A stretch of 64,000 nucleotides of DNA from Bradyrhizobium sp. AZCC 2262 (lineage in GTDB: Bacteria; Pseudomonadota; Alphaproteobacteria; Rhizobiales; Xanthobacteraceae), in assembly GCF_036924535.1 (NCBI RefSeq), contig NZ_JAZHRT010000001.1, forward strand, positions 1-64,000, in the 5' to 3' direction. The position numbers and the translations under genes are program-made. The notes under the pieces are model-generated. The model saw nothing but the letters and a program-made list of their open reading frames with translations. It was not told where the DNA came from and made no database searches. Of the stretch, positions 1 through 8,462 are shown piece by piece. Each line of letters starts with the position of its first letter. Position 1 is the stretch's first letter.

Positions 1-805
1 GATTTTTCAGGGGATCGGCAAAGCTGTGACGCGCGATCGCCTGGAAGGTATCGCCGGCGTCGCTGCGCAGATGGCCGTAATCGATGATCAGCGCCGCGCC
101 GTCCTGGTCGCGCACCCGCGCGGCGATCTTCATCATCTCGGTGTCCGGCCGCCACTCGAACACGGCGCCGACCGGGGCCGCGCGCACCAGCGGCGGCAGC
201 AACACCTCGAAGCGCGGCATCGGGTCGTCCGAGGCTCCAAATACCAGCTTGCCATTGTCGTCGAGGTTGACGACACGCTCGTGCCAGCCGGTCTCGCGCT
301 TGACCACCTGATGGATCGGCAGCACGTCGAAATATTCGTTGGCGAGAATGACCGCGGGGCCCTCCGGCACGTCGTCGATGCTGTCATGCCAGGTGATGTT
401 GCGGGCGCCTGACAACGTCGTCCGCTGCTTTTCGCGCAGTACAGGGTTGATCTCGACGAGATCGATATGGAGCGATTGATAGAGCGGTGGCAGCACCCGG
501 ATCGCACGGAGCGCGTCCGCCATCATGGTGCCGCGGCCGGGGCCGAGTTCGACCAGCCGCAGCGTCGGCGGCGAGCCGATCGCCTTCCACACCGAGGCCG
601 TCCATAGACCGAGCAGCTCGCCGAACATCTGGCTGACCTCGGGCGCGGTGGTGAAATCGCCCTCGCGGCCGAGCGGATCGCGCGACACGTAATAGCCGTG
701 CTCGGGATGCATCAGGCACAGCTTCATGTATCGCCAGACCGGCATCGGTCCCGACGATCTGATCAGCTTGTGGATCTCCGCCTGCAGCGGTGAAAATTCG
801 GTCAC
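1..805 (-). CDS. SAM-dependent methyltransferase, COG1565/NDUFAF7 family (partial, C-terminus cut)
   Basis: An open frame runs from a GTG at 805 off the left edge (268 codons seen). It shows HPEHGYY at about residues 33-39, GDFTTAPEVSQMFGE at 49-63, the SAM-binding loop ELGPGRGTMMAD at 86-97 and ANEYFDVLPIHQ at 155-166. These are hallmarks of the DUF185/COG1565 family. The mitochondrial member NDUFAF7 dimethylates an arginine of complex I subunit NDUFS2; the bacterial substrate is not established. The start lies 8 bases after the lgt stop, so the two are probably co-transcribed, an order common in Alphaproteobacteria. No earlier in-frame start gives a better fit. Confidence 0.88.
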   Translation of the reverse strand, partial: MTEFSPLQAEIHKLIRSSGPMPVWRYMKLCLMHPEHGYYVSRDPLGREGDFTTAPEVSQMFGELLGLWTASVWKAIGSPPTLRLVELGPGRGTMMADALRAIRVLPPLYQSLHIDLVEINPVLREKQRTTLSGARNITWHDSIDDVPEGPAVILANEYFDVLPIHQVVKRETGWHERVVNLDDNGKLVFGASDDPMPRFEVLLPPLVRAAPVGAVFEWRPDTEMMKIAARVRDQDGAALIIDYGHLRSDAGDTFQAIARHSFADPLKN

Positions 806-813
806 GGCCTGCC

Positions 814-1668
814 TTAAATCGACTTCTGTATATGCTCCGGCGTCTTGCGGCGCCATGCCATTATGATCAGGATGGCTCCAGCAATGATCATTGGCACCGA
901 CAACAGCATACCCATGGTCAGCCCGCGCCACAAAAATCCAAGCTGGGGATCGGGTTCGCGGAAAAACTCGCCCGTAATACGTGCAAGGCCATAGATCGTG
1001 ATGAAGCTGCCGAGAATCAGGCCCGGCCGTTTCAACGCACCCATCCGGATCATGACAGCCAGGATGGCAAACAGCAGGATACCCTCGAGCGCAGCTTCGT
1101 AGAGCTGGCTTGGATGGCGGAAAAGGTGTTGCGTGTCATCGGGAAAGATCATTCTCCAGGGCACGCTGGCATCCGCCTCACGGCCCCACAACTCGCCCTT
1201 GATGAAGTTGGCGAGCCGCCCGAGGAATATTCCGATCGGAGCGACCGCGGTCGTGATGTCGCCAAGCGACAGGATGGAGATATTGTTCCTGAGTGCAAAC
1301 AGCATCACCGCGGCGACGCAGCCGAGAAAGCCGCCGTGAAAGGACATGCCGCCCTCCCACAATTTGAAAATGGCGGCCGGATGCTCGATGAAGAAGGGGA
1401 GATTGTAGAACAGCACGTAGCCGGTGCGGCCGCCGAGGATGATGCCGAGGGTCACCCAGAGAATGAAGTCGTCGAGTTGCACCGGCGCGATCGGTGCCGG
1501 ACCGCCCCACAATTTCTCGCTTCTGATCAGCGCGCGCGCATAGACCCATCCGATCACGATGCCGCTGATATAGGCCAGTGCATACCATCGGATCGCGAGT
1601 GGTCCGATCGATATGGCGACGGGATCAATTGTCGGAAAGGTGATGGCGAGAAAGGGCATCTGGCTCAC
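814..1668 (-). CDS. lgt: Prolipoprotein diacylglyceryl transferase
   Basis: Lgt moves a diacylglyceryl group from phosphatidylglycerol to the lipobox cysteine of prelipoproteins in the inner membrane, the first step of lipoprotein maturation. The 284-residue product has the usual length and several hydrophobic segments. It carries the HGGFLG motif near residue 114 and the family signature [15 protein letters not shown], which supplies the essential arginine and asparagine region. The ATG overlaps the stop of the upstream GNAT gene by 4 bases (ATGA), and the methyltransferase follows 8 bases downstream, so translation is probably coupled along this minus-strand group. Confidence 0.96.
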   Translation of the reverse strand: MSQMPFLAITFPTIDPVAISIGPLAIRWYALAYISGIVIGWVYARALIRSEKLWGGPAPIAPVQLDDFILWVTLGIILGGRTGYVLFYNLPFFIEHPAAIFKLWEGGMSFHGGFLGCVAAVMLFALRNNISILSLGDITTAVAPIGIFLGRLANFIKGELWGREADASVPWRMIFPDDTQHLFRHPSQLYEAALEGILLFAILAVMIRMGALKRPGLILGSFITIYGLARITGEFFREPDPQLGFLWRGLTMGMLLSVPMIIAGAILIIMAWRRKTPEHIQKSI

Positions 1669-2168
1669 AGGGTTTTGGTGTAGACCGCGTAGGCTACGCC
1701 GAAGATCGGCGGGGCATCATAGGCTTTGACGAACCCCATCTTCAGATACATCGGCAGGGCGACTGACATGATCGGACTGGTGTGGAGCGCGATGATCGGC
1801 GATCCGTCGCGCTTGGCTCTCGCAATACACGCATCGCTCAAGGCTCGCCCAATTCCTTTTCCGCGAAACGCGGGGTCGACGACCAGCATGCGAATGATGG
1901 GCCAGCGTTGATCGAAGAACGCGGCTTTTTGACTGTAGGGCCCGAAATAGGCGACGGCGCCCGCGAACTTGTCTCGGAGTTCGGCAATTTGGAGTTCGGC
2001 AATGATGACTTCTCCGCTCACGCTAAGCGCCGAGGTTTTCGACAGGCCGGCACGCATCGCCGGCCAGTCATCATAGTGGTCTCGAAACTCATCAAACGCC
2101 GAGATTGCAATCCGGTTCAGGTTTTCCGCGTCTGCACTTTGGTAATCTCTGAGTCGGATTTCTGCCAT
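1665..2168 (-). CDS. GNAT family N-acetyltransferase
   Basis: About 167 residues from the ATG at 2168 ([10 protein letters not shown]...). I chose this start because the longer frame would extend into the dienelactone hydrolase gene, which ends at 2182. The acetyl-CoA loop is visible as [19 protein letters not shown] in the middle of the protein, followed by the fourth GNAT motif region [19 protein letters not shown] enzymes transfer an acetyl group to amines or protein N-termini; the substrate cannot be read from sequence. The stop overlaps the lgt start by 4 bases. Confidence 0.85.
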   Translation of the reverse strand: MAEIRLRDYQSADAENLNRIAISAFDEFRDHYDDWPAMRAGLSKTSALSVSGEVIIAELQIAELRDKFAGAVAYFGPYSQKAAFFDQRWPIIRMLVVDPAFRGKGIGRALSDACIARAKRDGSPIIALHTSPIMSVALPMYLKMGFVKAYDAPPIFGVAYAVYTKTL

Positions 2169-2181
2169 CGCCAGCCTGCGA

Positions 2182-2916
2182 TCACGTCGACAGGTTGCGG
2201 TGATAGAGCGCCAGCAGCCGCTCCCAGTGCCGCTCGGCGGCATCGCGGTCATAGACCGGGCGTTTCGGGAAAGCGAAGCCGTGATGGGTGCCGGGATAGA
2301 TCTCGACCTCGTTGTTCGATCCCTTCATGCCGGCCGCGACCTTGTCGATAATCTCCTGCGGCGCATAGACGTCGGTCTCGGCGCAGGCGAAATACAATTC
2401 GGCCTTGGTCTTTGTTGCGGCAAGATGCGGGCTGTCGGGTTGATCGGTCGCCAGGTGCGTGCCGTAGATCGAAGCTGCCGCCTTCACACGATCCGGAAAA
2501 TGCGTCGCCGCGTTGACTGCGTAGCGGCCGCTCATGCAGTAGCCGACGGTGCCGACGATCTTGGTATTAGCTGCACTTTGCGTCTCGGCAAAGGCGAGCA
2601 AGGCCTTGGTATCCTCCATCACCAGGGGGATGTTGATCGAGTTCATCAGTTCGAACATCCTCTTGCGTTCGGGCGAATTTGGATCCGGATTGATCGGCCC
2701 GATCTCCATGACGCCTGAGCGGTAATACATGTTGGGCAGCATCACGTAATAGCCCGACGTGCCGAGCCGCCGCGCCATGTCGCGCAGTTCCTCGCGGATC
2801 GCCGGCGCGTCCATGTAGAAGATGATGACCGGAAAGGGCCCGCCGCGCTCGGGATGGGTGATGAAGGTCGTGGTCTTGCCGTCCTTGGTCGCAATATCGA
2901 TCTGCTGGTCGATCAT
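2182..2916 (-). CDS. Dienelactone hydrolase family alpha/beta hydrolase
   Basis: A 244-residue cytosolic alpha/beta hydrolase. The nucleophile elbow GYCMSG holds a cysteine, as in true dienelactone hydrolases. The acid is probably the aspartate of CAETDVYAP and the histidine lies in THHGFAFPKR near the C-terminus. The classical enzyme opens dienelactones in chloroaromatic degradation, but genomic relatives hydrolyse varied esters and no aromatic pathway lies nearby. The gene is first in a minus-strand group with the GNAT gene and lgt, 13 bases before the GNAT start. Confidence 0.9.
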   Translation of the reverse strand: MIDQQIDIATKDGKTTTFITHPERGGPFPVIIFYMDAPAIREELRDMARRLGTSGYYVMLPNMYYRSGVMEIGPINPDPNSPERKRMFELMNSINIPLVMEDTKALLAFAETQSAANTKIVGTVGYCMSGRYAVNAATHFPDRVKAAASIYGTHLATDQPDSPHLAATKTKAELYFACAETDVYAPQEIIDKVAAGMKGSNNEVEIYPGTHHGFAFPKRPVYDRDAAERHWERLLALYHRNLST

Positions 2917-3101
2917 GGGCGTTTCTTCATGTGTTGTGATTCTGGTTTCTGGTTAAGCGCTTGATACGATTGCAAGGAAACCGGGGCATGACAAGGCGAA
3001 GGGCATCAGGTTGGTTTTGCACGGCGCACTTGAACCTTGTCCCTGGGATCGCCATTGTCATGTCTGTGACGATCAATTTGCAGCGACCGGAGCGTTTTCA
3101 G

Positions 3102-3395
3102 ATGACCCAGACCAGCAATCGGTTTTTCGACGAGATCGGCCGTTTGATGAACGACGCCGCCGGCGCGGCCCAGGGCGTCAAGCGCGAGGTCGATACGGTC
3201 GTGCGCAACCAGGCCGAGCGCATCCTGCGCGATCTCGACCTCGTCAAGCGCGAGGAGTTCGACGCGGTCAAGGACATGGCGCGCCTGGCGCGCGAGGAGA
3301 ATGAGGCGCTGAAGGGCCGGATCGCGGCGCTCGAAGCCAAGCTCGGCATTTCGCCGTCGGCGCCGGACGCCGGCAGCACGAAGACGGACGGGTAG
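3102..3395 (+). CDS. Accessory factor UbiK family / BMFP domain protein
   Basis: A 97-residue protein starting MTQTSNRFFDEIGRLMNDAA. It has an N-terminal amphipathic helix and a C-terminal coiled coil rich in Glu, Arg and Leu (about residues 50-83), then a short polar tail. This is the layout of the BMFP/DUF526 family. E. coli UbiK assists the ubiquinone-synthesis complex; the Brucella homologue has membrane-fusogenic activity in vitro. The longer frame from 2961 lacks family similarity before this methionine, so 3102 is preferred. Confidence 0.85.
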   Translation: MTQTSNRFFDEIGRLMNDAAGAAQGVKREVDTVVRNQAERILRDLDLVKREEFDAVKDMARLAREENEALKGRIAALEAKLGISPSAPDAGSTKTDG

Positions 3396-3411
3396 GGATT
3401 TCATCACCAAT

Positions 3412-3499
3412 CGTCATGGTCGGGTACATTCCCGGCCATCCACGGCTCTTCGTCGCGGCGGCAAGAACGTGGATGCCCGGCCCAAAACCGGGCATGACG
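3412..3499. repeat. REPIN-like palindromic repeat, GTCATGG(C/T)CGGG family, copy 1
   Basis: The ends are imperfect inverted repeats, CGTCATGGTCGGG on the left and CCGGGCATGACG on the right. Each end folds with a nearby arm (CGGGtac...CCGGCC and GCCCGG...CCGGGC). A second copy with the same internal GGCCATCCACG and GTGGATGCCC blocks lies at 10065-10188. It occupies the gap between the BMFP gene and rplY. Confidence 0.75.
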
Positions 3500-3679
3500 G
3501 CTTTGGGGCCCTCAATGACCCTAAACCGCAGAAAAATCCCTTCATTTCCTTGTCATTTCTCGCCTTTGGGGCTAAAAGCCCGCCACGTCCGCAGCCCCCG
3601 CACCCCTGGAGGCTTGCTGTGGGACGCCAACGGGCCGCGATGCGGCCTTTAACTTTTTAGAAAACAAGGACTTAACACG

Positions 3680-4408
3680 ATGGCGACCGTCAAGGAATTG
3701 AAGGCGACCGCGCGTCCGCAGAGCGGCAAGGGGGCCGCCCGGGCAGAGCGTCGCGCCGGGAGAGTGCCCGGAGTGATCTACGGCAACAACCAGCCCCCCG
3801 TGACCATTTCGGTCGACGACAAGGAACTGCGCCAGCGCATCCTCGCCGGCCGCTTCCTGACCACGATTTACGACATCGATCTCGAGGGCAAGAAGCACCG
3901 CGTGATTCCGCGCGACTTCCACCTCGATCCCGTTCGTGACTTCCCGCTGCACGTCGATTTCATGCGGCTCGGTGAAGGCGCGACCATCCGCGTCAGCGTT
4001 CCCCTGCACGTCGTGAACGGCGAAACCTCGCCCGGCGTCAAGCGCGGCGGCACCGTCAACATCGTCACCCACACCATCGATCTCGAATGCTCGGTCGACA
4101 ATATTCCGCAGTACATCGAGGCCGATGTCAGCGCGCTGGAAATCAGCCACTCGCTGCATCTCTCCGAGATCAAGCTGCCGGCCGGCGTGAAGTCGCTGTC
4201 GCGTGAGGACGCGACGCTGGTGACCATCGTGCCGCCGTCCGGCTACGCCGAAGAACAGAAGGCTGCGGCGGCTGCTGCGGCTGCGGGCACGGCTGCTCCG
4301 GCGGCGGGTGCCGCGGCGGCGCCGGCGGCTGCTGCCGCCCCTGCGGCGGGTGCTGCCGCTCCGGCAGCTGGCGCGAAGGCGCCGGCTGGCGGCGACAAGA
4401 AGAAGTAA
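3680..4408 (+). CDS. rplY: 50S ribosomal protein L25/general stress protein Ctc
   Basis: A 242-residue long-form L25 (Ctc/TL5 type) that binds 5S rRNA in the large subunit. It begins with the usual lead KELKATARPQSGKGAARAER, followed by VPGVIYG in the 5S-binding domain (about 1-95), then the all-beta C-terminal domain to about residue 190. The last 45 residues are an Ala/Pro-rich tail ending in GGDKKK, typical of alphaproteobacterial members. pth follows after 21 bases and ychF after that, a conserved translation-quality group. Confidence 0.96.
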   Translation: MATVKELKATARPQSGKGAARAERRAGRVPGVIYGNNQPPVTISVDDKELRQRILAGRFLTTIYDIDLEGKKHRVIPRDFHLDPVRDFPLHVDFMRLGEGATIRVSVPLHVVNGETSPGVKRGGTVNIVTHTIDLECSVDNIPQYIEADVSALEISHSLHLSEIKLPAGVKSLSREDATLVTIVPPSGYAEEQKAAAAAAAAGTAAPAAGAAAAPAAAAAPAAGAAAPAAGAKAPAGGDKKK

Positions 4409-4429
4409 GCAGCGGCGGGATGCCGCGTC

Positions 4430-5044
4430 ATGCGCCTGTTTGTCGGTCTCGGTAACCCCGGTTCGAAATACGCGAACAACCGGCACAATATCGGCTTCAT
4501 GGCCGTCAATGAAATTGCGCGGCGTCACGGTTTCGCACCGTGGCGCCGCCGTTTTCAGGGCGAGACCTCCGAAGGCACACTCGATCGCGAAAAGGTCGTT
4601 CTGCTGCGGCCGACCACCTACATGAACGAGTCCGGGCGCGCGGTTCAGGAAGCCGCCAACTTCTTCAAGCTGTCCGCCGGTGACATTACCGTGTTTCAGG
4701 ACGAACTCGAACTGCCGGCGGCGAAGGTGCGCGTCAAGATCGGCGGCGGCATCGCCGGTCATAACGGACTGCGCTCGATCTCCTCGCATATCGGCAACGA
4801 CTACCGCCGGGTGCGGCTCGGGATCGGTCATCCCGGCGTCAAGGAACTGGTGCACAGCCACGTGCTGTCCGACTTTGCCAAGAGCGATCGGCCGTGGGTA
4901 GAAGCGCTGTGCGAGGCGATTGCCGACAATGCCGGGCTGCTGGCGACCGGCAAGGACTCGACCTTCCAGAACAAGGTACATCTGGTTCTGCAGGCCAAGG
5001 GAATTTTAGACAAGGGCGATGGTGACGCCAAGGGCGGCAGCTGA
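4430..5044 (+). CDS. pth: Peptidyl-tRNA hydrolase
   Basis: A 204-residue enzyme that cleaves peptidyl-tRNAs dropped from ribosomes, recycling tRNA. Asn9 and His19 lie in GLGNPG and NNRHNIGF, the catalytic aspartate is in FQDELELP, and the family block [12 protein letters not shown] follows. Length matches the family. It sits 21 bases after rplY and 27 bases before ychF, so one transcript is likely. The C-terminal [10 protein letters not shown] is a polar tail. Confidence 0.97.
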   Translation: MRLFVGLGNPGSKYANNRHNIGFMAVNEIARRHGFAPWRRRFQGETSEGTLDREKVVLLRPTTYMNESGRAVQEAANFFKLSAGDITVFQDELELPAAKVRVKIGGGIAGHNGLRSISSHIGNDYRRVRLGIGHPGVKELVHSHVLSDFAKSDRPWVEALCEAIADNAGLLATGKDSTFQNKVHLVLQAKGILDKGDGDAKGGS

Positions 5045-5071
5045 CATCGCGAACGGACTTCAGGACGTATT

Positions 5072-6169
5072 ATGGGATTCAAATGCGGTATCGTTGGCCT
5101 GCCCAATGTCGGCAAGTCGACGCTGTTCAACGCGCTGACCGAGACGGCGGCGGCGCAGGCGGCGAATTATCCGTTCTGCACCATCGAGCCGAATGTCGGC
5201 GAGGTCGCCGTGCCTGATCCCAGGCTCGACAAGCTGTCGGCGATCGCAAGCTCCGCGCAGATCATCCCGACCCGGCTGACCTTTGTCGACATTGCGGGCC
5301 TCGTCCGCGGCGCCTCGAAGGGCGAAGGCCTCGGCAACCAGTTCCTCGCCACCATCCGCGAGGTCGACGCGGTCGCGCATGTGGTGCGGTGTTTCGAGGA
5401 TTCCGACATCACCCATGTCGAAGGCAAGATTGCGCCGCTGGCCGACATCGAGACCATCGAAACCGAACTGATGCTTGCCGATCTCGACAGCCTGGAAAAG
5501 CGCGTCGACAATCTCGCCAAAAAGGCCAAGGGCAACGACAAGGACGCCAAGGAGGCGCTCGATCTCGTCAACCGAGCGCTGGCGCTGCTGCGCGACGGCA
5601 AGCCGGCGCGCTTTCTCGAGCGCAAGCCCGAGGAAGAGCGCGCGTTCAATATGCTGGGCCTGCTGACGTCGAAGCCGGTGCTCTACGTCTGCAACGTCGA
5701 GGAAGGCTCGGCCAAGGACGGCAACAGCTTTTCAAAGCAGGTGTTCGAGCACGCCAAGAAGGAAGGCGCGGTCGCCGTGGTGATCTCGGCCAAGATCGAA
5801 TCCGAGATCGCGACCCTGTCACGCGAGGAGCGCACCGAGTTTTTGGAGACGCTCGGTCTTGAGGAGGCCGGCCTCGACCGGCTGATCCGCGCCGGCTACC
5901 AGCTGCTCGATCTCATCACCTATTTTACCGTCGGCCCGAAGGAGGCCCGCGCCTGGACCATCCACCGCGGCACCAAGGCGCCCGCGTCGGCCGGCGTGAT
6001 CCATACCGATTTCGAAAAAGGCTTCATCCGGGCCGAGACCATCGCCTATGCCGATTACGTCGCGCTGAACGGCGAAGCCGGCGCCCGCGACGCCGGCAAG
6101 CTCAGGCTGGAAGGCAAGGAATATGTCGTCGCCGACGGCGACGTGATGCATTTCAGGTTTAATACCTAG
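5072..6169 (+). CDS. ychF: Redox-regulated ATPase YchF (Obg/HflX superfamily)
   Basis: A 365-residue cytosolic P-loop NTPase. The P-loop GLPNVGKST is at residues 9-17, the switch region contains [19 protein letters not shown], and the base-specificity motif reads NVEE instead of NKxD, explaining the known preference of this family for ATP over GTP. A coiled-coil insertion lies at about residues 130-190 and a TGS domain forms the last 80 residues. YchF binds ribosomes and modulates oxidative-stress responses. Third gene of the rplY-pth-ychF group. Confidence 0.97.
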   Translation: MGFKCGIVGLPNVGKSTLFNALTETAAAQAANYPFCTIEPNVGEVAVPDPRLDKLSAIASSAQIIPTRLTFVDIAGLVRGASKGEGLGNQFLATIREVDAVAHVVRCFEDSDITHVEGKIAPLADIETIETELMLADLDSLEKRVDNLAKKAKGNDKDAKEALDLVNRALALLRDGKPARFLERKPEEERAFNMLGLLTSKPVLYVCNVEEGSAKDGNSFSKQVFEHAKKEGAVAVVISAKIESEIATLSREERTEFLETLGLEEAGLDRLIRAGYQLLDLITYFTVGPKEARAWTIHRGTKAPASAGVIHTDFEKGFIRAETIAYADYVALNGEAGARDAGKLRLEGKEYVVADGDVMHFRFNT

Positions 6170-6191
6170 AATTCTTCGCCACCAACTCCGC

Positions 6192-6291
6192 CGTCATCCT
6201 GAGGAGCCGCGCTTTTGCGCGGCGTCTCGAAGGATGGGCCGCGGGCTCTATCATCCTTCGAGACGCGCGTTCCGCGCTCCTCAGGATGACG
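6192..6291. repeat. REPIN-like palindromic repeat, GTCATCCTGAGG family
   Basis: About 100 bases whose ends are a perfect inverted pair (CGTCATCCTGAGGAGC and its complement). Each half also folds on itself, with CATCCT pairing to AGGATG around a GC-rich inner stem. It lies between the convergent ychF and DUF4282 genes and could also act as a bidirectional transcript end. Confidence 0.8.
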
Positions 6292-6299
6292 GAGAAAGC

Positions 6300-6593
6300 C
6301 TACCGCATCTGCCCCTGATCGCGGATCGCGCCGAGGTGCTCGTTGATGCGGAAGACGATCAGGATGAATTCCGCGGCGATGCGCGAAAACACCACGCCGA
6401 CCACGATACCGGCGATCGAGGACAGCAACAGGATGAACCCGCCGAACGGGCTGATCGCCATCGCGGCAAGCGCCGAAAAGATCCCGGACAGGCCGAACAG
6501 CACGATCAAGCCGATGACCAGCCAGTAGAAGGTCTTGATGATCGTGGGCGTGATGAAGCGGTCCCACTGAAACAGATCCTGAAAATCCAACAT
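6300..6593 (-). CDS. DUF4282 domain-containing membrane protein
   Basis: A 97-residue protein beginning MLDFQDLFQWDRFITPTIIK. Two hydrophobic segments, about residues 21-50 and 52-82, flank a short glycine-rich turn, and the tail ends FRINEHLGAIRDQ. This layout matches DUF4282, a family of small two-TM inner-membrane proteins of unknown role. The gene is convergent with ychF, with a palindromic repeat between them. Confidence 0.85.
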   Translation of the reverse strand: MLDFQDLFQWDRFITPTIIKTFYWLVIGLIVLFGLSGIFSALAAMAISPFGGFILLLSSIAGIVVGVVFSRIAAEFILIVFRINEHLGAIRDQGQMR

Positions 6594-6799
6594 GGATGGT
6601 TCTCCGGCGAATCAAACAACCTGGTCCCAGACCGCACAGGGCTAGCCCCGAAAATTGTTCCGGGCAAGTCACGGGCGAGCGCCGCTGGCGGTACTCGCCC
6701 GTGGCGAACAAGCCATGCGGGTGGGTGGGTTGAGATTGCCGCAAATAACGGCCACATTCGGGCTTCTCCACCGTTAATCCCAGTCCAAATTTTCAATCG

Positions 6800-7261
6800 A
6801 TGACAACGCTGACCTTCGAAGACTTCACGCCCGGCCATTTCGGCAGGTTCGGACCGCGCCACGTCACGCGCGAGGACATTTTGGCCTTTGCCGCCGAATT
6901 CGACCCGCAGCCGATGCATCTGGACGAGGCCGCCGCCAATGCGTCGATGCTGAAGGGGCTGTCCGGATCGGGCTGGCACCTCGGCTCGATCATGATGCGG
7001 ATGCTGTTTGACGGCTTTATCGGCCGTACCGCCTCGCTCGGCTCGCCCGGCGTCAACGAGATGCGCTGGCTGGCGCCGCTCCGGCCGGGCGACGACCTGA
7101 CGCTGGATGTCGACGTCGCGGAGGCCCGGATTTCGAAGAGCCGTCCTGAAACCGGCATCGTGACCTTCAAGGGCACCATCCGCAACGCGGCCGGCGTGGT
7201 GCTGTGCGAGATGGAGTCGCCGATCATCGTGCGCCGGCGCGCCGAATCGGGGGCGAAGTAG
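6800..7261 (+). CDS. MaoC family dehydratase (first of tandem pair)
   Basis: A 153-residue single hot-dog-fold protein. The hydratase-2 motif is present as FDPQPMHLDEA, with the aspartate and histidine that activate water in R-specific enoyl-CoA hydratases. Family members hydrate enoyl-CoA or related thioesters; the substrate here is unknown. The stop (TAG) is 2 bases from the start of a second MaoC gene. The pair may form a heterodimer, as split MaoC pairs do in some actinobacteria; that is inference. Confidence 0.88.
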   Translation: MTTLTFEDFTPGHFGRFGPRHVTREDILAFAAEFDPQPMHLDEAAANASMLKGLSGSGWHLGSIMMRMLFDGFIGRTASLGSPGVNEMRWLAPLRPGDDLTLDVDVAEARISKSRPETGIVTFKGTIRNAAGVVLCEMESPIIVRRRAESGAK

Positions 7262-7263
7262 CG

Positions 7264-7737
7264 ATGCGTTTCTTCGAGGACATCGAGATCGGCGCGCAGC
7301 GCGAGTTCGGCTCGTTCACCTTCACCGCCGCCGACATCAAGAAGTTTGCCACGCAGTTCGATCCGCAGCGCTTTCATCTCGATGAGGAGGAAGGACGCAA
7401 ATCCCTGTTCGGGGGACTGGCTGCGTCGGGCTGGCACGTCGCCGCGGTCTGCATGAAGCTCCTGGTCGCCGACGGCAAGCGGTTGACGGCGGAGGCTGTC
7501 GCACGCGGCGAGCAGGTCGCGGTGTGGGGGCCATCGCCCGGCTTTCGTGAATTGCGCTGGATCAAGCCGGTGCTGGCCGGCGACACCATCGACTTTTCCA
7601 GCGTGGTTGAAACCAAGCGGACCTCGGAGAAGCGTCCCGAATGGGGCATCGTGCAGGCCCGCAATACCGGCACCAACCAGCGCGGCGAGCAGGTGTACTC
7701 GTTCCTCGCGACCGCCTTCGTGCCGCGACGGAGTTAG
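7264..7737 (+). CDS. MaoC family dehydratase (second of tandem pair)
   Basis: A 157-residue hot-dog protein starting MRFFEDIEIGAQREFG, chosen because the ATG at 7264 falls just after the upstream stop and an earlier start would overlap it by 58 bases. The motif FDPQRFHLDEE keeps the catalytic aspartate and histidine, so both members of the pair look active. The C-terminal block RNTGTNQRGEQVYSF is typical of MaoC dehydratases acting on acyl-CoA thioesters. Confidence 0.9.
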   Translation: MRFFEDIEIGAQREFGSFTFTAADIKKFATQFDPQRFHLDEEEGRKSLFGGLAASGWHVAAVCMKLLVADGKRLTAEAVARGEQVAVWGPSPGFRELRWIKPVLAGDTIDFSSVVETKRTSEKRPEWGIVQARNTGTNQRGEQVYSFLATAFVPRRS

Positions 7738-7754
7738 CTACCCGCAGATCAACC

Positions 7755-7841
7755 GTAGCCCGGATGGAGCGAAGCGAAATCCGGGGCAGGCCCGCGGCGG
7801 ATATGGTGTTCCCGGATTTCGCTGCGCTCCATCCGGGCTAC
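7755..7841. repeat. REPIN-like repeat, GTAG class
   Basis: About 87 bases with perfect 17-base inverted ends beginning GTAGCCCGGATGGAGCG. Each end is a REP-like unit: the tetranucleotide GTAG followed by a hairpin in which CCCGGAT pairs with ATCCGGG. GTAG plus hairpin is the layout recognised by RAYT transposases in other bacteria. It follows the MaoC pair and may also end their transcript. Confidence 0.8.
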
Positions 7842-7988
7842 GTGCCCCCAGTCCGGGCGCAACATGGTTAGCGAGTCGTGCCGTTAGCTCCTCGTAATCC
7901 ATGACTCCATGGAATGGATTTCTTGCTAACGCATTTTGAACTTTCTGCCTGCCATATGCGTCTCAGGGGAAGTACCGAGGGGATGACC

Positions 7989-8132
7989 ATGGCAGATCGC
8001 GGCAGCCTGAAATTCGTCGGCTTTATCTTCGCAACCGTCACGATGGCGGTGATGCTGACCGCCACGATGGTGGTGAAATCCTACGCCGACGGTGTCTACA
8101 CGATCGAGGACACCGCGTTCGTCCGCCAGTAG
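7989..8132 (+). CDS. Small single-TM protein, unknown function
   Basis: A 47-residue product starting MADRGSLKFVG. One strongly hydrophobic segment (about residues 10-31) is followed by a polar tail ending DTAFVRQ. The ribosome site GAGGGG at 7977-7982 is well placed for the ATG at 7989 but too close for the ATG at 7983 (two extra residues). No domain recognised. It is one of three very small single-TM proteins in this window. Confidence 0.6.
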   Translation: MADRGSLKFVGFIFATVTMAVMLTATMVVKSYADGVYTIEDTAFVRQ

Positions 8133-8168
8133 CCGGCGAATCGGATCGCCGTGAGCGCTGAAGAAAGT

Positions 8169-8306
8169 TCAGCGGCTCCAGATCAGCGTCATCGCCACGA
8201 CCGCAAACGTCAGCAGTCCGACGAAGCGGATCACGATCGTGCCCACGCGATGCGACGATTGCCGCAGCGGCATTGAATCAACGTTGTCTGGCTGAACGTT
8301 TTGCAT
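8169..8306 (-). CDS. Small single-TM protein, unknown function
   Basis: A 45-residue frame starting MQNVQPDNVDSMPLRQ. It has a positively charged stretch and then one hydrophobic helix (about residues 24-42) ending WSR. A GGGGA ribosome-site-like run lies about 11 bases upstream of the ATG. It is convergent with the small TM gene at 7989. Codon choice is consistent with coding. I do not recognise a family; it could be a chance frame. Confidence 0.45.
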   Translation of the reverse strand: MQNVQPDNVDSMPLRQSSHRVGTIVIRFVGLLTFAVVAMTLIWSR

Positions 8307-8401
8307 CGCCGGTGTGTCCCCAAAAGGTGCCTGTCGCCACGTGACGACATCCGTCCCTGGACGCGACCGTGTTTATAAAGTTCAGATCGAACACAGCCAA
8401 A

Positions 8402-8435
8402 CAAAACCGCCGCGCTCCCTTACGGAACACGGCGG
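8402..8435 (-). terminator. Rho-independent terminator of the gene at 8463-8879
   Basis: Read on the minus strand, CCGCCGTG pairs with CGCGGCGG (one G-U pair) and is followed by TTTTGTTT, starting about 28 bases after the stop codon of the upstream coding region. Confidence 0.6.
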
Positions 8436-8462
8436 AGTGTCAGATTTTTGCAACGATCGCGC

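Noticed and set aside
26..719. Short frames on both strands at the left edge
   Set aside because: They lie over the edge-cut COG1565 methyltransferase, whose open frame from the GTG at 805 carries the family motifs.
2182..2916. A chlorocatechol degradation operon around the dienelactone hydrolase
   Set aside because: The neighbours are lgt and GNAT genes; no chlorocatechol dioxygenase or cycloisomerase lies nearby.
3572..4981. 469-residue open frame opposite rplY and pth
   Set aside because: Spans two well-supported genes on the other strand and has an Arg-rich low-complexity segment complementary to the Ala-rich tail of rplY.
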